From Intrasporangiaceae bacterium (lineage in GTDB: Bacteria; Actinomycetota; Actinomycetes; Actinomycetales; Dermatophilaceae), in NCBI GenBank assembly GCA_021324575.1, contig JAJPIW010000064.1:1-55283 (forward strand): DNA of 55,283 nucleotides. The letters run 5' to 3'. The translations under genes were made by a program, and so were the position numbers. Numbering within the stretch: the stretch's first letter is position 1; each line of letters begins with the position of its first letter. Shown one piece after another: positions 44,272 through 53,090 of the stretch. The notes beneath the pieces were generated by a model. That model ran no database searches. It was given only the letters and a program-made list of their open reading frames with translations, and was not told where the DNA came from.

Positions 44272-45354
44272 ATGTTCTCCCTGCTGCGTTCACGACCCCT
44301 GCGCTCGGCGTTGCTCGCGAGCATCCTCGCCCTCGGCGGTCTCTTCGCCGTGGAGGCGCCGGCCCATGCGGCCATCGCCTTCGAGTGCAAGACGACGACC
44401 ATCTCGTGCATCAGCTTCTCCGGGTACGCCGGGAAGTCGGTGTGGGGATATCCGGTCAACAGCTCGGGCAACAACTGCGTCAACTACGCGGCCTACCGAC
44501 TGGCCAAGAACGGCGTGGCCAACCCGGGCAACCTCGGCAACGGCGGCGCCTGGGCGGCCAACGCCAGGGCCAAGGGCTTCCGGGTCGACCAGACGCCGGC
44601 TGTGGGGTCGATCGCGGAGTGGAACTACGGCAGCTACTACGCCCCCTCAAGTGGTCACGTCGCCTATGTGGAGGAGGTGACCTCGTCCTACATCGCGTTC
44701 AGCGACTCGAACTGGAGCGGCACCTCACGACGCTGGACCGTCACCAAGGGCGACCCCAACTACCCGAGCAACTTCATCCACTTCAAGGATCAGGCCTACC
44801 AGCCCCCGCCCTCCGGCACCTTCATCCGAGTCCGCGAGACCAAGCAGATCCTCCGCCTCGTCGGCAAGACCCCGGTCTACGTCTCCACGTGGAACGCCTT
44901 CGGCGGACCCAAGCCGTGGATTGCCGTCTCCGCCACGTCGCTGGCGACCCTGCCCACGAAGATCACGAACGGGGCCTTCGTCCAAGGTGGACAGACCCAC
45001 GAGATCTACCGGGTTGCCGGCGGCGCACCGATCTACGTCAAGTCGTGGTCGTCGGTCGGCGGCCCACAGCGGTACACGACCATCGACCAGGTGGCCATCG
45101 ACCGGGCGGCCACCGGCGGTGTATACAACCGAGTCAACAAGGTCCCGGCGACGACCACCTACGTCGGGGCGCGCGCCTCGACCACCGCCCCTGTCGAGAT
45201 CTATGCCGTGGCCCAGGGCAAGGCCGCCCTCCTGACGTCGTGGGCCTCGGTCGGCGGCGCCAAACCGTGGACCCTCGTCGACCGCGCCGCCCTGGTCCAC
45301 GCCGGCGAAGCCGGCAAGTGGTCGCATGTGCTGGCGGTCACACCCGACCTGTGA
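44272..45354 (+). CDS. Secreted CHAP-domain cell-wall hydrolase with three C-terminal repeats
   Basis: Exported protein of 360 residues. The signal peptide has a basic start, the core SALLASILALGGLFAV and cleavage after AHA (~33). The CHAP amidase/endopeptidase domain (about 50-175) shows Cys69 in NNCVNYAAYRLAKNG, His129 in SGHVAYVEEV and Asn147 in DSNWSG. Residues ~185-360 are three copies of a ~60-residue unit ending in (V/L)(Y/L)(V/T)SW..(F/V)GG, probably a wall- or sugar-binding module. ATG at 44272. It is convergent with the LysM gene. A peptidoglycan-cutting role is inferred from the domain. Confidence 0.9.
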   Translation: MFSLLRSRPLRSALLASILALGGLFAVEAPAHAAIAFECKTTTISCISFSGYAGKSVWGYPVNSSGNNCVNYAAYRLAKNGVANPGNLGNGGAWAANARAKGFRVDQTPAVGSIAEWNYGSYYAPSSGHVAYVEEVTSSYIAFSDSNWSGTSRRWTVTKGDPNYPSNFIHFKDQAYQPPPSGTFIRVRETKQILRLVGKTPVYVSTWNAFGGPKPWIAVSATSLATLPTKITNGAFVQGGQTHEIYRVAGGAPIYVKSWSSVGGPQRYTTIDQVAIDRAATGGVYNRVNKVPATTTYVGARASTTAPVEIYAVAQGKAALLTSWASVGGAKPWTLVDRAALVHAGEAGKWSHVLAVTPDL

Positions 45355-45373
45355 GCCAACAACGCTGCCATGC

Positions 45374-45775
45374 TCAGTCGGCGGCCGGGATGACGAGGAC
45401 CTCACCAGCATCGACCTGACTGCTCGACATCGCGTTGGCCAGCTGGATCCGCGTCACGGCCGTGCCCACCGGAAGATCGGGCAGCTCGCGCGCCGCGATC
45501 TCCGAGAGGGTCTGGCCCGAACGCACGGTCACCGAGTGCGGGTCCGGGGCGGCCGAGCCCCAGGCCCCCGCCGCCACCGACAGCGCGGCAGCCAGCGCGA
45601 GCGTGACCACCACGGTGGCGATCAGTCGCGCGGCCCGGGTCGGGCGGAGCCTGGCGTGCCCTGCGACTGCTGCACCGGTGGGCACGAGCACGAGGCCCGG
45701 GCGGGACGGCATACGAACCGGACCGGGGGCTCCTGCGTAGTCGAGGGCCGCGTAGTCCAATGCCACTGCGCTCAT
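45374..45775 (-). CDS. LysM protein divergent from lexA, SOS cell-division suppressor candidate
   Basis: Membrane-anchored protein of 133 residues: a cytosolic N terminus, one membrane segment (AARLIATVVVTLALAAALSV, ~48-68) and an outer LysM domain (SVTVRSGQTLSEIAARELPD, then IQLANAMSSSQVDAGEVLVI). ATG at 45775 has GGAGG 5 nt upstream. Size, layout and divergence from lexA match YneA of Bacillus and Rv2719c of Mycobacterium, LexA-controlled proteins that delay division during DNA damage. An SOS box lies 30 nt upstream. Assignment is by context and is well supported but not proven. Confidence 0.88.
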   Translation of the reverse strand: MSAVALDYAALDYAGAPGPVRMPSRPGLVLVPTGAAVAGHARLRPTRAARLIATVVVTLALAAALSVAAGAWGSAAPDPHSVTVRSGQTLSEIAARELPDLPVGTAVTRIQLANAMSSSQVDAGEVLVIPAAD

Positions 45776-45804
45776 GGTGTCCTCCATCGGGTCGGTGTCG
45801 AGCA

Positions 45805-45820
45805 TCGAAGAAACGTTCGA
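45805..45820. promoter_or_regulatory. LexA (SOS) box
   Basis: TCGAAGAAACGTTCGA differs at one base from the actinobacterial SOS consensus TCGAACNNNNGTTCGA. It lies between lexA and the divergent LysM gene, 30 nt from the LysM start and ~180 nt from the lexA start. It could control both. Confidence 0.82.
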
Positions 45821-45998
45821 CAGTACGTCTGTACGATTTGTAGCACGGGTGTGCGAAGATCGCAAGACACGCCTCGAACTGATGTGTCGAATCTGTGTCC
45901 GATCGCGATAGTCTTCACTCACGTCGGACATTCGAGCACCGCCCACCGACATTCACCCTGACCTGCGAAATCACTCTGAACTGCGAGCGAGGAATGAC

Positions 45999-46724
45999 AT
46001 GGCTGCCAAGGACAAGCCCACCGTCTCCGAGATGCCGGAGCGTGACCACGGCGACGGGCTGACCGTGCGTCAGCGCCGAGTGCTGGAGGTCATCCGCAAC
46101 TCCATCGACCGCCGCGGCTACCCGCCGAGCATGCGCGAGATCGGCGAGGCGGTCGGCCTGACGTCCCCGAGCTCGGTCGCCCACCAGCTGATGACTCTCG
46201 AGCGCAAGGGCTACCTGCGCCGCGACCCCAACCGCCCGCGCGCCATCGAGGTCCTCTCCCCCGAGCACCCCGAGGCCAAGGGGCACCGGCCGGCGTCCGC
46301 CGACTTCGACACCCCGAGCGACGAGACCGGCATCAACGACCAGCGCCCCGAGGCGACCTATGTGCCCGTCCTGGGTCAGATCGCCGCCGGAGTGCCGATC
46401 ACGGCCGAGGAGACGGTCGAGGACGTCTTCCCGCTCCCCCGACAGATCGTCGGCGAGGGCGCGCTCTTCCTGCTGCGCGTGGTCGGCGACTCGATGGTCG
46501 ACGCGGCCATCTGTGACGGCGACTGGGTTGTCGTCCGGCAGCAGCCGACCGCCGACAACGGTGACATCGTCGCGGCGATGCTCGACAGCGAGGCGACGGT
46601 CAAGACGTTCAAGCGCAAGGACGGCAAGGTCTGGTTGATGCCCCACAACAAGGACTTCAGCCCGATCGACGGCGACCACGCGACGATCCTCGGCAAGGTC
46701 ACCGCGGTCCTGCGCCGGATCTGA
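45999..46724 (+). CDS. lexA: SOS repressor LexA
   Basis: Represses DNA-damage genes and cuts itself when RecA filaments form. The 241-residue protein has the wHTH N terminus ([40 protein letters not shown]), a linker of ~40 residues (~85-120), and the S24 peptidase domain with cleavage site Ala130-Gly131 (GQIAAGVP), Ser165 (GDSMVDA) and Lys202 ([10 protein letters not shown]). All catalytic residues are present. ATG at 45999. An SOS box upstream indicates self-control. Confidence 0.97.
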   Translation: MAAKDKPTVSEMPERDHGDGLTVRQRRVLEVIRNSIDRRGYPPSMREIGEAVGLTSPSSVAHQLMTLERKGYLRRDPNRPRAIEVLSPEHPEAKGHRPASADFDTPSDETGINDQRPEATYVPVLGQIAAGVPITAEETVEDVFPLPRQIVGEGALFLLRVVGDSMVDAAICDGDWVVVRQQPTADNGDIVAAMLDSEATVKTFKRKDGKVWLMPHNKDFSPIDGDHATILGKVTAVLRRI

Positions 46725-46736
46725 CGCGGTCGGTCA

Positions 46737-46761
46737 GGCGGGCACCGGTCAGGTGCCCGCC
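46737..46761 (+). terminator. Terminator of lexA inside the 3' end of the GNAT gene
   Basis: GGCGGGCACC (46737-46746) pairs with GGTGCCCGCC (46752-46761) around GGTCA. It starts 12 nt after the lexA stop. The right arm is the last coding part of the convergent GNAT gene, whose stop codon sits in the loop. Confidence 0.65.
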
Positions 46762-47255
46762 GGTGACAGCCGCTGGTACCAAGCGGTGTCGACCCATCGA
46801 CCGAACTTGTGGCCGACCTCGCGCAAGGTGCCGACGTGCTCGAAGCCGAAGCCTCGGTGCAGCGCCTCGCTGGCCTCGTTGGGCAGCGCGATCACTGCGA
46901 CCTGGGTGTGGCAGCCCGCCGTGTCCAGCCTGCCCAGCAACGCGGCATACAGGATCCGGCCGAGGCCCTGCCCACGCGCCGAGTCGGCGACATAGACACT
47001 GACTTCCCGCGTCGCGTCGTATGCCGCGCGCGGTCGGTACTTGTACGCGTAGGCGTAGCCGCCCACCACGCCGTCGACCTCGGCCACGAGGAACGGGCTG
47101 AGCGGGTCGTCCAGGCCGATCCGCCCCGCGAAGTGCTCCGGCCCGCGCTCGACCGTGTCGAAGGTCGCGATCAGGTTACGCACGGCCTCGTTGTAGACGT
47201 CAAGGCAAGGCTCGATGTCGTCCGGCAGCCCGTCCCGGACGCTCACCTCGGTCAT
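46749..47255 (-). CDS. GNAT N-acetyltransferase (phosphinothricin acetyltransferase-like)
   Basis: Acetyl-CoA dependent transferase of 168 residues. It begins VRDGLPDDIEPCLDVYNEAV. AYKYRPRAAYDATREVSVYV followed by ADSARGQGLGRILYAALLG is the PAT subgroup pattern with the CoA loop RGQGLG. LHRGFGFEHVGTLREVGHKF is the closing segment. Substrates of this subgroup are small amines such as methionine derivatives or phosphinothricin. It overlaps the sirtuin gene upstream by 4 nt (ATGA), so both are made together. Confidence 0.9.
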   Translation of the reverse strand: MTEVSVRDGLPDDIEPCLDVYNEAVRNLIATFDTVERGPEHFAGRIGLDDPLSPFLVAEVDGVVGGYAYAYKYRPRAAYDATREVSVYVADSARGQGLGRILYAALLGRLDTAGCHTQVAVIALPNEASEALHRGFGFEHVGTLREVGHKFGRWVDTAWYQRLSPAGT

Positions 47256-48208
47256 GCCGCGTCGACCCGGTCGGCCAGCGCGGCGAGCGTCGGCCCCAGC
47301 GGAGCGTCCACCCGCAGGGTTGCCTGCGCATCACCTCGAGTCGGACCGTGCGTGACGATCGCGACGGGTATGCCGCGCGCGGCCGCTCGCCGGACGAACC
47401 GGTAGCCGCTCATCACCGCCAGCGACGAGCCGAGCACGAGCAGCGCATCGGCTCGGTCGGTGAGGGCGAAGCACTGCTCGACCCGGTCCTTGGGCACCGA
47501 GCCACCGAAGAAGACGACATCGGGCTTGAGCGTGTCGGCGCGGCATACCAGGCAGGTCGGCGCACGGAACTCGGCCACGGCGGCGTCCGCCAGGACGATG
47601 TCGCCGTCCGGGCGGATCTGGCTGCTGACCTGGGAGCCATCGGCGACCAGGGAGGTGGCGCGGTCGACGAAGCCGGGGTTGGCATCGGCCATGAGGGCCT
47701 GCAGGAGGTCACGGTCGGCTCGTGCACCACAGGTGAGACAGACGACCTCGGCGAGGGTCCCGTGCAGCTCGACGACGTCACGGGCGCCCGCTCGCTGGTG
47801 CAGCCCGTCGACGTTCTGGGTGATGACCGCCCCGGCGGCCGTGGCGCGCTGGAGCCGGGCGACCGCCAGGTGTCCCACGTTCGGCTCAGCCGCCGAGAAC
47901 CGGTGCCAGCCGACGTAGCTGCGTGCCCAGTAGCGCTGCCGCGCCTGGCTCGACCCGACAAACTCGCCGTGCTGCATCGGGGTCACCCGGCGCCGGCCGT
48001 CCGGTCCGCGGTAGTCGGGTATGCCGCTCTCGGTGGAGATCCCGGCTCCGGTGAGGACGAGTGGCCGGGTGGCCAGCAGCAGGTCGGCGAGCGCGCCCAC
48101 GTCGTCGCCCCGCACAAGAGCGTGGTGATGGGACGAGGCGGCGGCGGAGAGGGTGGCGGCGCCCGTCGTCTGTCCGGGCGCGTGGGCTGGGGCGGGGCTC
48201 ACGGTCAC
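47252..48208 (-). CDS. Sir2 family NAD-dependent protein deacylase
   Basis: Sirtuin of 318 residues that removes acyl groups from lysines using NAD. NAD-binding motifs are LTGAGISTESGIPDYRG and VITQNVDGLHQRAG, the catalytic His is in VELHGTL, the zinc cysteines are in CLTCG and CLVC, and FFGGSVPKD with LVLGSSLAVMSGYRF completes the fold. GTG at 48208 is chosen; the upstream in-frame region begins with TTG and lacks family sequence. It is the first gene of a two-gene operon with a GNAT acetyltransferase and is divergent from a LysR regulator. Confidence 0.92.
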   Translation of the reverse strand: MTVSPAPAHAPGQTTGAATLSAAASSHHHALVRGDDVGALADLLLATRPLVLTGAGISTESGIPDYRGPDGRRRVTPMQHGEFVGSSQARQRYWARSYVGWHRFSAAEPNVGHLAVARLQRATAAGAVITQNVDGLHQRAGARDVVELHGTLAEVVCLTCGARADRDLLQALMADANPGFVDRATSLVADGSQVSSQIRPDGDIVLADAAVAEFRAPTCLVCRADTLKPDVVFFGGSVPKDRVEQCFALTDRADALLVLGSSLAVMSGYRFVRRAAARGIPVAIVTHGPTRGDAQATLRVDAPLGPTLAALADRVDAA

Positions 48209-48280
48209 CGCCCCAGTATCCCGCCCGTCGCGACCCGTCTCCGGCTGCCCCAATACGGTGTGCCGTTTTGTGGCATACGG

Positions 48281-48298
48281 ATAACTTCTTGTTATAGT
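48281..48298 (+). promoter_or_regulatory. Palindrome over the -10 element of the LysR gene
   Basis: ATAAC and GTTAT flank TTCTT (48281-48295). The -10 element TATAGT (48293-48298) overlaps the right arm and ends 8 nt before the ATG at 48307. Transcription would start at or next to the ATG, giving a leaderless mRNA; no ribosome site is present. Confidence 0.6.
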
Positions 48299-48306
48299 CT
48301 GGCGGC

Positions 48307-49236
48307 ATGATCGACGCTGCCGGCCTGCGGGTCATGAAGGCCATCTCCGAAGAGGGAAGCTTCACCGCTGCCGCGCTGGCCCTGGGCTACTCCCAGCCGG
48401 CCATCTCCCAGATGGTTCGCCGGCTCGAGCAGCGCACCGGCACGGTGCTGGTCGAGCGCGTCGGGCGCGCCGTCCGGCTCACCGAGGCCGGCCAGGTGCT
48501 GGCTCGCCATGCCGGTCCGGTTCTCTCGGCCCTGGACGCTGCCGAGGAGGAGGTCGCAGCCATCGCCGGACTGCGCTCGGGGCGGGTCCGCCTGATGGCG
48601 TTCCCGTCCAGCTCGGCCACCCTCGTGCCCAAGGCCCTGGCCCTGGTGAAGAAGGAGTACCCGGACATCCAGGTGAGCTTCTCCGAGGCCGAGCCGCCGG
48701 AGTCACTGGCCGCCCTGCGGGCCGGCGAGTGCGACCTGGCGGTGGCCTTCGCCTATGAGGGCACCGACATCGGGCGTGGCGAGGAGGACATGGACCTCTT
48801 CGTCACCACCTCCCTTCTCGATGACGAGGTTCGCCTCGCGGTCCCGCGTGAGCACCCGCTCGCGACCCAGGACTCGGTGCACCTCGACCAGCTCAAGGGC
48901 GATGACTGGATCGCCGGCTGCCCCCGCTGTCGCGGTCACCTGCTCCAGCTGACCGCTGACGCCGGCTTCACGCCCCACGTGGCCTATGAGACCGAGGACT
49001 ACGTTGCCGTCATGGGGCTCGTGGCCGAGGGCCTGGGCGTGTCACTCATCCCCGATCTCATCCTGGGCACGGCGCACCACAAGGACGTCGTCGCCCTGCC
49101 CATCGTGCCCAGCTCTCGTCGGCACATCGTGGCCGTCACGACGCCAGACCTGCAGAGGGTGCCTGCCGTCAAGGCGACGATCGACGCGCTGGTCCAGAGC
49201 GCCACCCAGCGACCGCGGTCGCTCGTCACGGTCTGA
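48307..49236 (+). CDS. LysR-type transcriptional regulator
   Basis: Regulator of 309 residues. The N-terminal winged helix is AISEEGSFTAAALALGYSQP then AISQMVRRLEQRTGTVLVER. The effector domain (~90-300) has RVRLMAFPSSSATLVPKALA and GECDLAVAFAYEG. An unusual Cys pair (GCPRCRGHLLQL, ~199-202) lies in the effector domain. ATG at 48307 is supported by a -10 element 8 nt away. Divergent from the sirtuin-GNAT operon, which may be its target; the effector is unknown. Confidence 0.92.
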   Translation: MIDAAGLRVMKAISEEGSFTAAALALGYSQPAISQMVRRLEQRTGTVLVERVGRAVRLTEAGQVLARHAGPVLSALDAAEEEVAAIAGLRSGRVRLMAFPSSSATLVPKALALVKKEYPDIQVSFSEAEPPESLAALRAGECDLAVAFAYEGTDIGRGEEDMDLFVTTSLLDDEVRLAVPREHPLATQDSVHLDQLKGDDWIAGCPRCRGHLLQLTADAGFTPHVAYETEDYVAVMGLVAEGLGVSLIPDLILGTAHHKDVVALPIVPSSRRHIVAVTTPDLQRVPAVKATIDALVQSATQRPRSLVTV

Positions 49237-49374
49237 CCGGTCCGGAGCCCCGCGAGGGGCCCGGTATCGGCCGTTCGGAGCCCCGGACGGGCCCAGCATC
49301 GGCCGTTCGGACGGCCCCGAAGCCGGACGTCCGGCGGATGTATCACCTCCGCCGGCGGGGCACTCTTTTGGACC

Positions 49375-49563
49375 ATGAGAACTTTCACAGGAAGACGCCG
49401 CGGGGCTCGCACCCATCACCCGCACGTTGCCTGTGACCCCCGTGGCCGTTGGCACTGGACGTGCGAGTGCGGTGCCGGGGGGCACGGGCAGACCAGCCCG
49501 AGCGACTGGCACTGGGCCATCGTCGCCGCGCTGGTTCACACCGCAGCGATGCCCGGCGAGTAG
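49375..49563 (+). CDS. Small Cys/His/Trp-rich hypothetical protein
   Basis: Open frame of 62 codons. The product has HHPHVACDPRGRWHWTCECG then SDWHWAIVAALVHTA, with Cys-x-Cys and several His that could bind a metal. It stands alone between the LysR gene and comEC, which are convergent, and does not read as a shadow of either. The upstream site is weak (TTTTGGACC). Possibly real; function unknown. Confidence 0.5.
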   Translation: MRTFTGRRRGARTHHPHVACDPRGRWHWTCECGAGGHGQTSPSDWHWAIVAALVHTAAMPGE

Positions 49564-49575
49564 AGCCCACGAACC

Positions 49576-52089
49576 TCACTTCGTCGAGATGACGACCGGC
49601 GGGCCCGGCCCATGGTTCGACGTCACCGCGATAGCGCCCCGCTGGTCGGTCCGCCACACGGCATAGCCGTCGCGCCGGAGCTGGTCCACGGTGCTTGGGG
49701 CCGGGTGACCGTAGTCGTTGCCCGCTCCGACGCTGATCAACGCAACAGAGGCCCGCACGGCGTCGTAGAGGGCAGGGTCGGCGTTGGCCGAGCCGTGGTG
49801 GGCAACCTTGAGCACGTCGAAGGCCAGGGGCGCGCCGGGCGGCTCGGCGGTCAGGCCGATGGAGCCCGGTCCGGCGGCCGCTCGCAACGCCCGAAGGACC
49901 TCGTGACCCGCCTCCCGCTCGACGTCGCCGAGCATGAGGAGGCGCAGTCCGTCGTCCTCGACACTCAGCACGACCGAGGCGTTGTTGGGCACCGACCCGC
50001 TGTCGATCCGCCGAGCCGGCCACCAGACATGGGCTCGCACCGACCCGAACGCCAGCTCGTCACCCGCCCATACGGGTTGGACCGGTATGCCGCGCTCCTG
50101 GGCCAGTCGATCTACGGCAGCCGCCCGATCGGGTGGGTCGCGCACCGGAGAGACGAGGATGCGACCGACCGGCCGCCCGTCGACGACACCCGACAGCCCG
50201 TCGACGTGGTCGGCGTGGAAGTGCGTGAGCACGACAGCGTCGATCTGCCGGACCCCGAGCCCCGACAGACACCTGTCCATGGGCCGCGGGTCCGGTCCGG
50301 TGTCCACGACGACGGCCGATGTCGGACCGGACCGCAGGACGAGCCCGTCCCCCTGTCCGATGTCGCACGCCACCACGACCCAGTCCGCCGGCGGCCAGGT
50401 GACCAGACGGGTGGGAAGGGACGCCCCGACCGTCACGAGGGCGAGGAGGAGGGAGAGTCGCGGATGGGCGCCGACCTGGCCAACCGACCACCGGCCGGTG
50501 AGCAGGACCGCGACGGACAGGGCGGCAAGCAGCACGGCCCCCGGTGGACCGTCTGGCCAGGGCAGGGTGCCGCCCGGGACGCGCGCGCAGAACCGGGCCA
50601 CGGTCGCGATGGCGAGGGTCGGGGCACCGCCGACCCAGACGAGCAGGCCGGCGATCCGGCTCGACACGATGGCCGTGACCGCTGTGGCCACGCCGCCGAA
50701 GGTGGCGACTGCCACGAACGGGGCAGCCATCAGGTTGGCGGCCAGGCCGATGACGCTCACCGACCCCTGGAGCAGAACGACGACGGGAGCGCACATCAGC
50801 TGGGCCGCCGCCGGGATGGCGACGACCTGCCCGAGCCCTGCCCAGCGGACAGGCAGCCGGCGGTCGATCGCGTCTCCCCAGGGCCGGACGAAGACAAGCA
50901 GCCCCAGGGTCGCCAGGGTGGAGAGGACGAACCCGTACGAGCGGCTCAGCCACGGGTCGACGCAGAGCAGCCCGAGGACGGCGGCCGCCAGGACGGGCAG
51001 GCCGGACCGATGACGGGCAAGGAGCACACCGACGAGGCCAACGCTTCCCATGACCGCGGCGCGCAGCACGCTCGGCTCGGGCCGCGCCAGGACCACGAAG
51101 CCGGCGATGGCCACAACACCGAGCACCGGGCGCCAACGCACCGGAATGCCCGTGAGGCGGAGGAGCGCCACGACGAGTACGAGGACGGCGCTGACGTTGC
51201 TCCCGCTGACGGCGGTGAGGTGGGTGAGCCCGGTGGCTCGCATGGCGTCGGTGAGGTCGGACGGCGTCTGGGACGTGTCGCCGATGACGAGTCCGGGGAG
51301 CAGGCCCCGGGCATCGGGCGGCAAGCGCGCGGCGGCCCGACCCAGCCCGGCGCGCACGTGATCGGCGATCCGGCCCGCGAGGCCTGGCGGCCGGACGTCG
51401 AGGGGCGGTCCGAGCGGTCGAAGGGTGGCCACCTCGGGATCGGCCGAGTCGGCGAGCGCCAACCGGCCGGTCGCCGTGAGCGTGCTGTGCCAATGCAGGG
51501 TGGCCCAGCGATCGTCGCCTCGGACGAGCACCGTCGCCGATGCGCCCGAGGCGAGCCCGCGAGCCTGGACGTGGCCGACTCGCAGCGGCACGAGATAGAC
51601 CGCCGCCCCCGGAATCGTCGACGCCACCCGGATCGGATCCGCCGTCACGACACCTGCCACCCGGACCACGGCCCCGTCGGCTGCGAGCTCGTCCAGTGGC
51701 GAGGCGTCACGAACGGCTCCGTGAGCTCCCGATGCGGCGAGCGCCAGACCGGCCGCCGAGAGGGCGAGCCCGACCGACCCGACCGCCGTGCCGGACCCAC
51801 GCCGACGCGCGGGTCTGCGAGCGAGCCGGCGTGCTGCGGCGACGACGGCGACAGCCGCGACCAGGCAGGCGACACCCAGCCAGGCCCGGATGGCCCACGA
51901 CAGTCCCAGCGTCGCCGCCGCGCAGGCCCAGGCGATGAGGACCGCGCCCAGCAGCCGCAGGTCGAGAGGTCGCCGGCCCGATGGGTCCGCCAACGCCGGG
52001 TTGCCGCCGAACGGTTGGTTACGCCAACCGCTGGCCCGGCGCCGGAGCCAAGCGGACCAGGCGAGCGGCAGACGACTGAGGCCGTCCAT
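49576..52089 (-). CDS. comEC: ComEC/Rec2 competence channel
   Basis: Membrane channel of 837 residues that passes single-stranded DNA into the cell in transformable bacteria. It has an N-terminal DUF4131 part, a Competence domain with many helices (LTHLTAVSGSNVSAVLVLVV, DPWLSRSYGFVLSTLATLGL), and a C-terminal metallo-beta-lactamase-like domain with VVLTHFHADHVDG and KVAHHGSANAD. ATG at 52089 overlaps the comEA TGA by one base. The pair is common in Actinobacteria even where transformation has not been shown; no comEB or pilus genes are seen here. Confidence 0.95.
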   Translation of the reverse strand: MDGLSRLPLAWSAWLRRRASGWRNQPFGGNPALADPSGRRPLDLRLLGAVLIAWACAAATLGLSWAIRAWLGVACLVAAVAVVAAARRLARRPARRRGSGTAVGSVGLALSAAGLALAASGAHGAVRDASPLDELAADGAVVRVAGVVTADPIRVASTIPGAAVYLVPLRVGHVQARGLASGASATVLVRGDDRWATLHWHSTLTATGRLALADSADPEVATLRPLGPPLDVRPPGLAGRIADHVRAGLGRAAARLPPDARGLLPGLVIGDTSQTPSDLTDAMRATGLTHLTAVSGSNVSAVLVLVVALLRLTGIPVRWRPVLGVVAIAGFVVLARPEPSVLRAAVMGSVGLVGVLLARHRSGLPVLAAAVLGLLCVDPWLSRSYGFVLSTLATLGLLVFVRPWGDAIDRRLPVRWAGLGQVVAIPAAAQLMCAPVVVLLQGSVSVIGLAANLMAAPFVAVATFGGVATAVTAIVSSRIAGLLVWVGGAPTLAIATVARFCARVPGGTLPWPDGPPGAVLLAALSVAVLLTGRWSVGQVGAHPRLSLLLALVTVGASLPTRLVTWPPADWVVVACDIGQGDGLVLRSGPTSAVVVDTGPDPRPMDRCLSGLGVRQIDAVVLTHFHADHVDGLSGVVDGRPVGRILVSPVRDPPDRAAAVDRLAQERGIPVQPVWAGDELAFGSVRAHVWWPARRIDSGSVPNNASVVLSVEDDGLRLLMLGDVEREAGHEVLRALRAAAGPGSIGLTAEPPGAPLAFDVLKVAHHGSANADPALYDAVRASVALISVGAGNDYGHPAPSTVDQLRRDGYAVWRTDQRGAIAVTSNHGPGPPVVISTK

Positions 52090-53090
52090 CAGACGGTGGC
52101 CTTGGACCGCAGCTGACCGAGCAGCTTCTCCCCGATCCCGGACACCTCGCCGAGCTCGTCAACGGAGGTGAACCGTCCGTGCATGGTGCGCCAGTCCAGG
52201 ATGCGCTGGGCGAGGACGGGCCCGACCCCGGGTAGGCCATCGAGGTCGGCGAGGCCCGCAGTGTTGAGGTTGACCAGTCCACCGCCCGAGCCACCGGTTG
52301 TCGATCCCCCGGTGAGCGGCCCCGTGGCGATCGGCTCCCCCGGCCGAGGCACCCGGATCTGCTCGCCGTCGACGACCACGCACGCCAGGTTGACGGCGGC
52401 GACGTCGGACGGCGCGACGACGCCTCCGGCCGCACGGACCGCGTCATCCACGCGCTGGCCACTGCGCAGTGTGTAGACCCCCGGGTGACGTACCTGACCG
52501 ACGACGTCGACGACCACAGTGGTCCCGGACCCAGGCACCGTCGCGGAAGCGGTCGGCGAGGCTTTGGCCGAGCCGGATCCGCCGCCGGCATAGGCGGGCG
52601 AGGCGCGAGTCACGACCCCGTCGGCCGAGGCGGAGACAGACGACGACGACGACGCCACCGGGGCGGGCCGGTCGTGCGCGCGAGCAAGGAGCACCCGTCC
52701 AGCGAAGACCGCAACAGCGAGCAGGACGACCATAAGGACGGCCACAGCCGTCCGGACGGGCACTCGGTACCGACTGCCGACAAGTGCATCCGGGGGTCGG
52801 ACGACCCGTGGGCGGGGCTGCTGCCCGGGCAGGGATGGCTCAGACCGTGGTGACGGTCCACCGCGGTCAGGCCGCTCGTTCCGTGGGGGCGGCCGACCCC
52901 GCGCCGGCCTGGTGGCCGCCGATAGAGAGTCCTGGGTCGGCAGCCAGTAGTCCAGCCCGGCCCGCACTCGGTCGTCGAGATCGGCTGGGTGCCGCTCGGG
53001 GCCGTCTCCTCCCGGTCCCCCGTCACCGTCGGCTAGGCCGAGTGCGGCGAGCAGTCTCGGCAGGTCCTCCGGTCGTGTAGGCCCCCTCAT
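52089..53090 (-). CDS. comEA: ComEA-type DNA-binding protein
   Basis: Membrane-anchored DNA receptor of 333 residues. Residues ~1-110 are a cytosolic Pro/Arg/Gly-rich region, longer than in Bacillus. One membrane segment follows (TAVAVLMVVLLAVAVFAGRV), then a Ser/Ala linker, an SLBB domain (VVDVVGQVRHPGVYTLRSGQ) and a helix-hairpin-helix pair (VNLNTAGLADLDGLPGVGPV, then GRFTSVDELGEVSGIGEK). ATG at 53090 is taken; ATG-proximal ribosome site is weak. It is co-translated with comEC. Confidence 0.92.
   Translation of the reverse strand: MRGPTRPEDLPRLLAALGLADGDGGPGGDGPERHPADLDDRVRAGLDYWLPTQDSLSAATRPARGRPPPRNERPDRGGPSPRSEPSLPGQQPRPRVVRPPDALVGSRYRVPVRTAVAVLMVVLLAVAVFAGRVLLARAHDRPAPVASSSSSVSASADGVVTRASPAYAGGGSGSAKASPTASATVPGSGTTVVVDVVGQVRHPGVYTLRSGQRVDDAVRAAGGVVAPSDVAAVNLACVVVDGEQIRVPRPGEPIATGPLTGGSTTGGSGGGLVNLNTAGLADLDGLPGVGPVLAQRILDWRTMHGRFTSVDELGEVSGIGEKLLGQLRSKATV

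Noticed and set aside
45873-45889. Second SOS box TCGAACTGATGTGTCGA between the LysM gene and lexA
   Set aside because: Half sites are 17 bp overall with a mismatched right half, so it does not fit the 16-bp consensus. Only the 45805 site is called.
49240-49335. Direct repeats TCGGCCGTTCGGA after the LysR gene
   Set aside because: Two short GC-rich copies near a gene end fit an imperfect terminator; too little to call a repeat family.
49612-52116. 834-codon open frame antisense to comEC
   Set aside because: Product is Arg/Asp/Gly-rich low complexity. comEC on the other strand has full domain structure.
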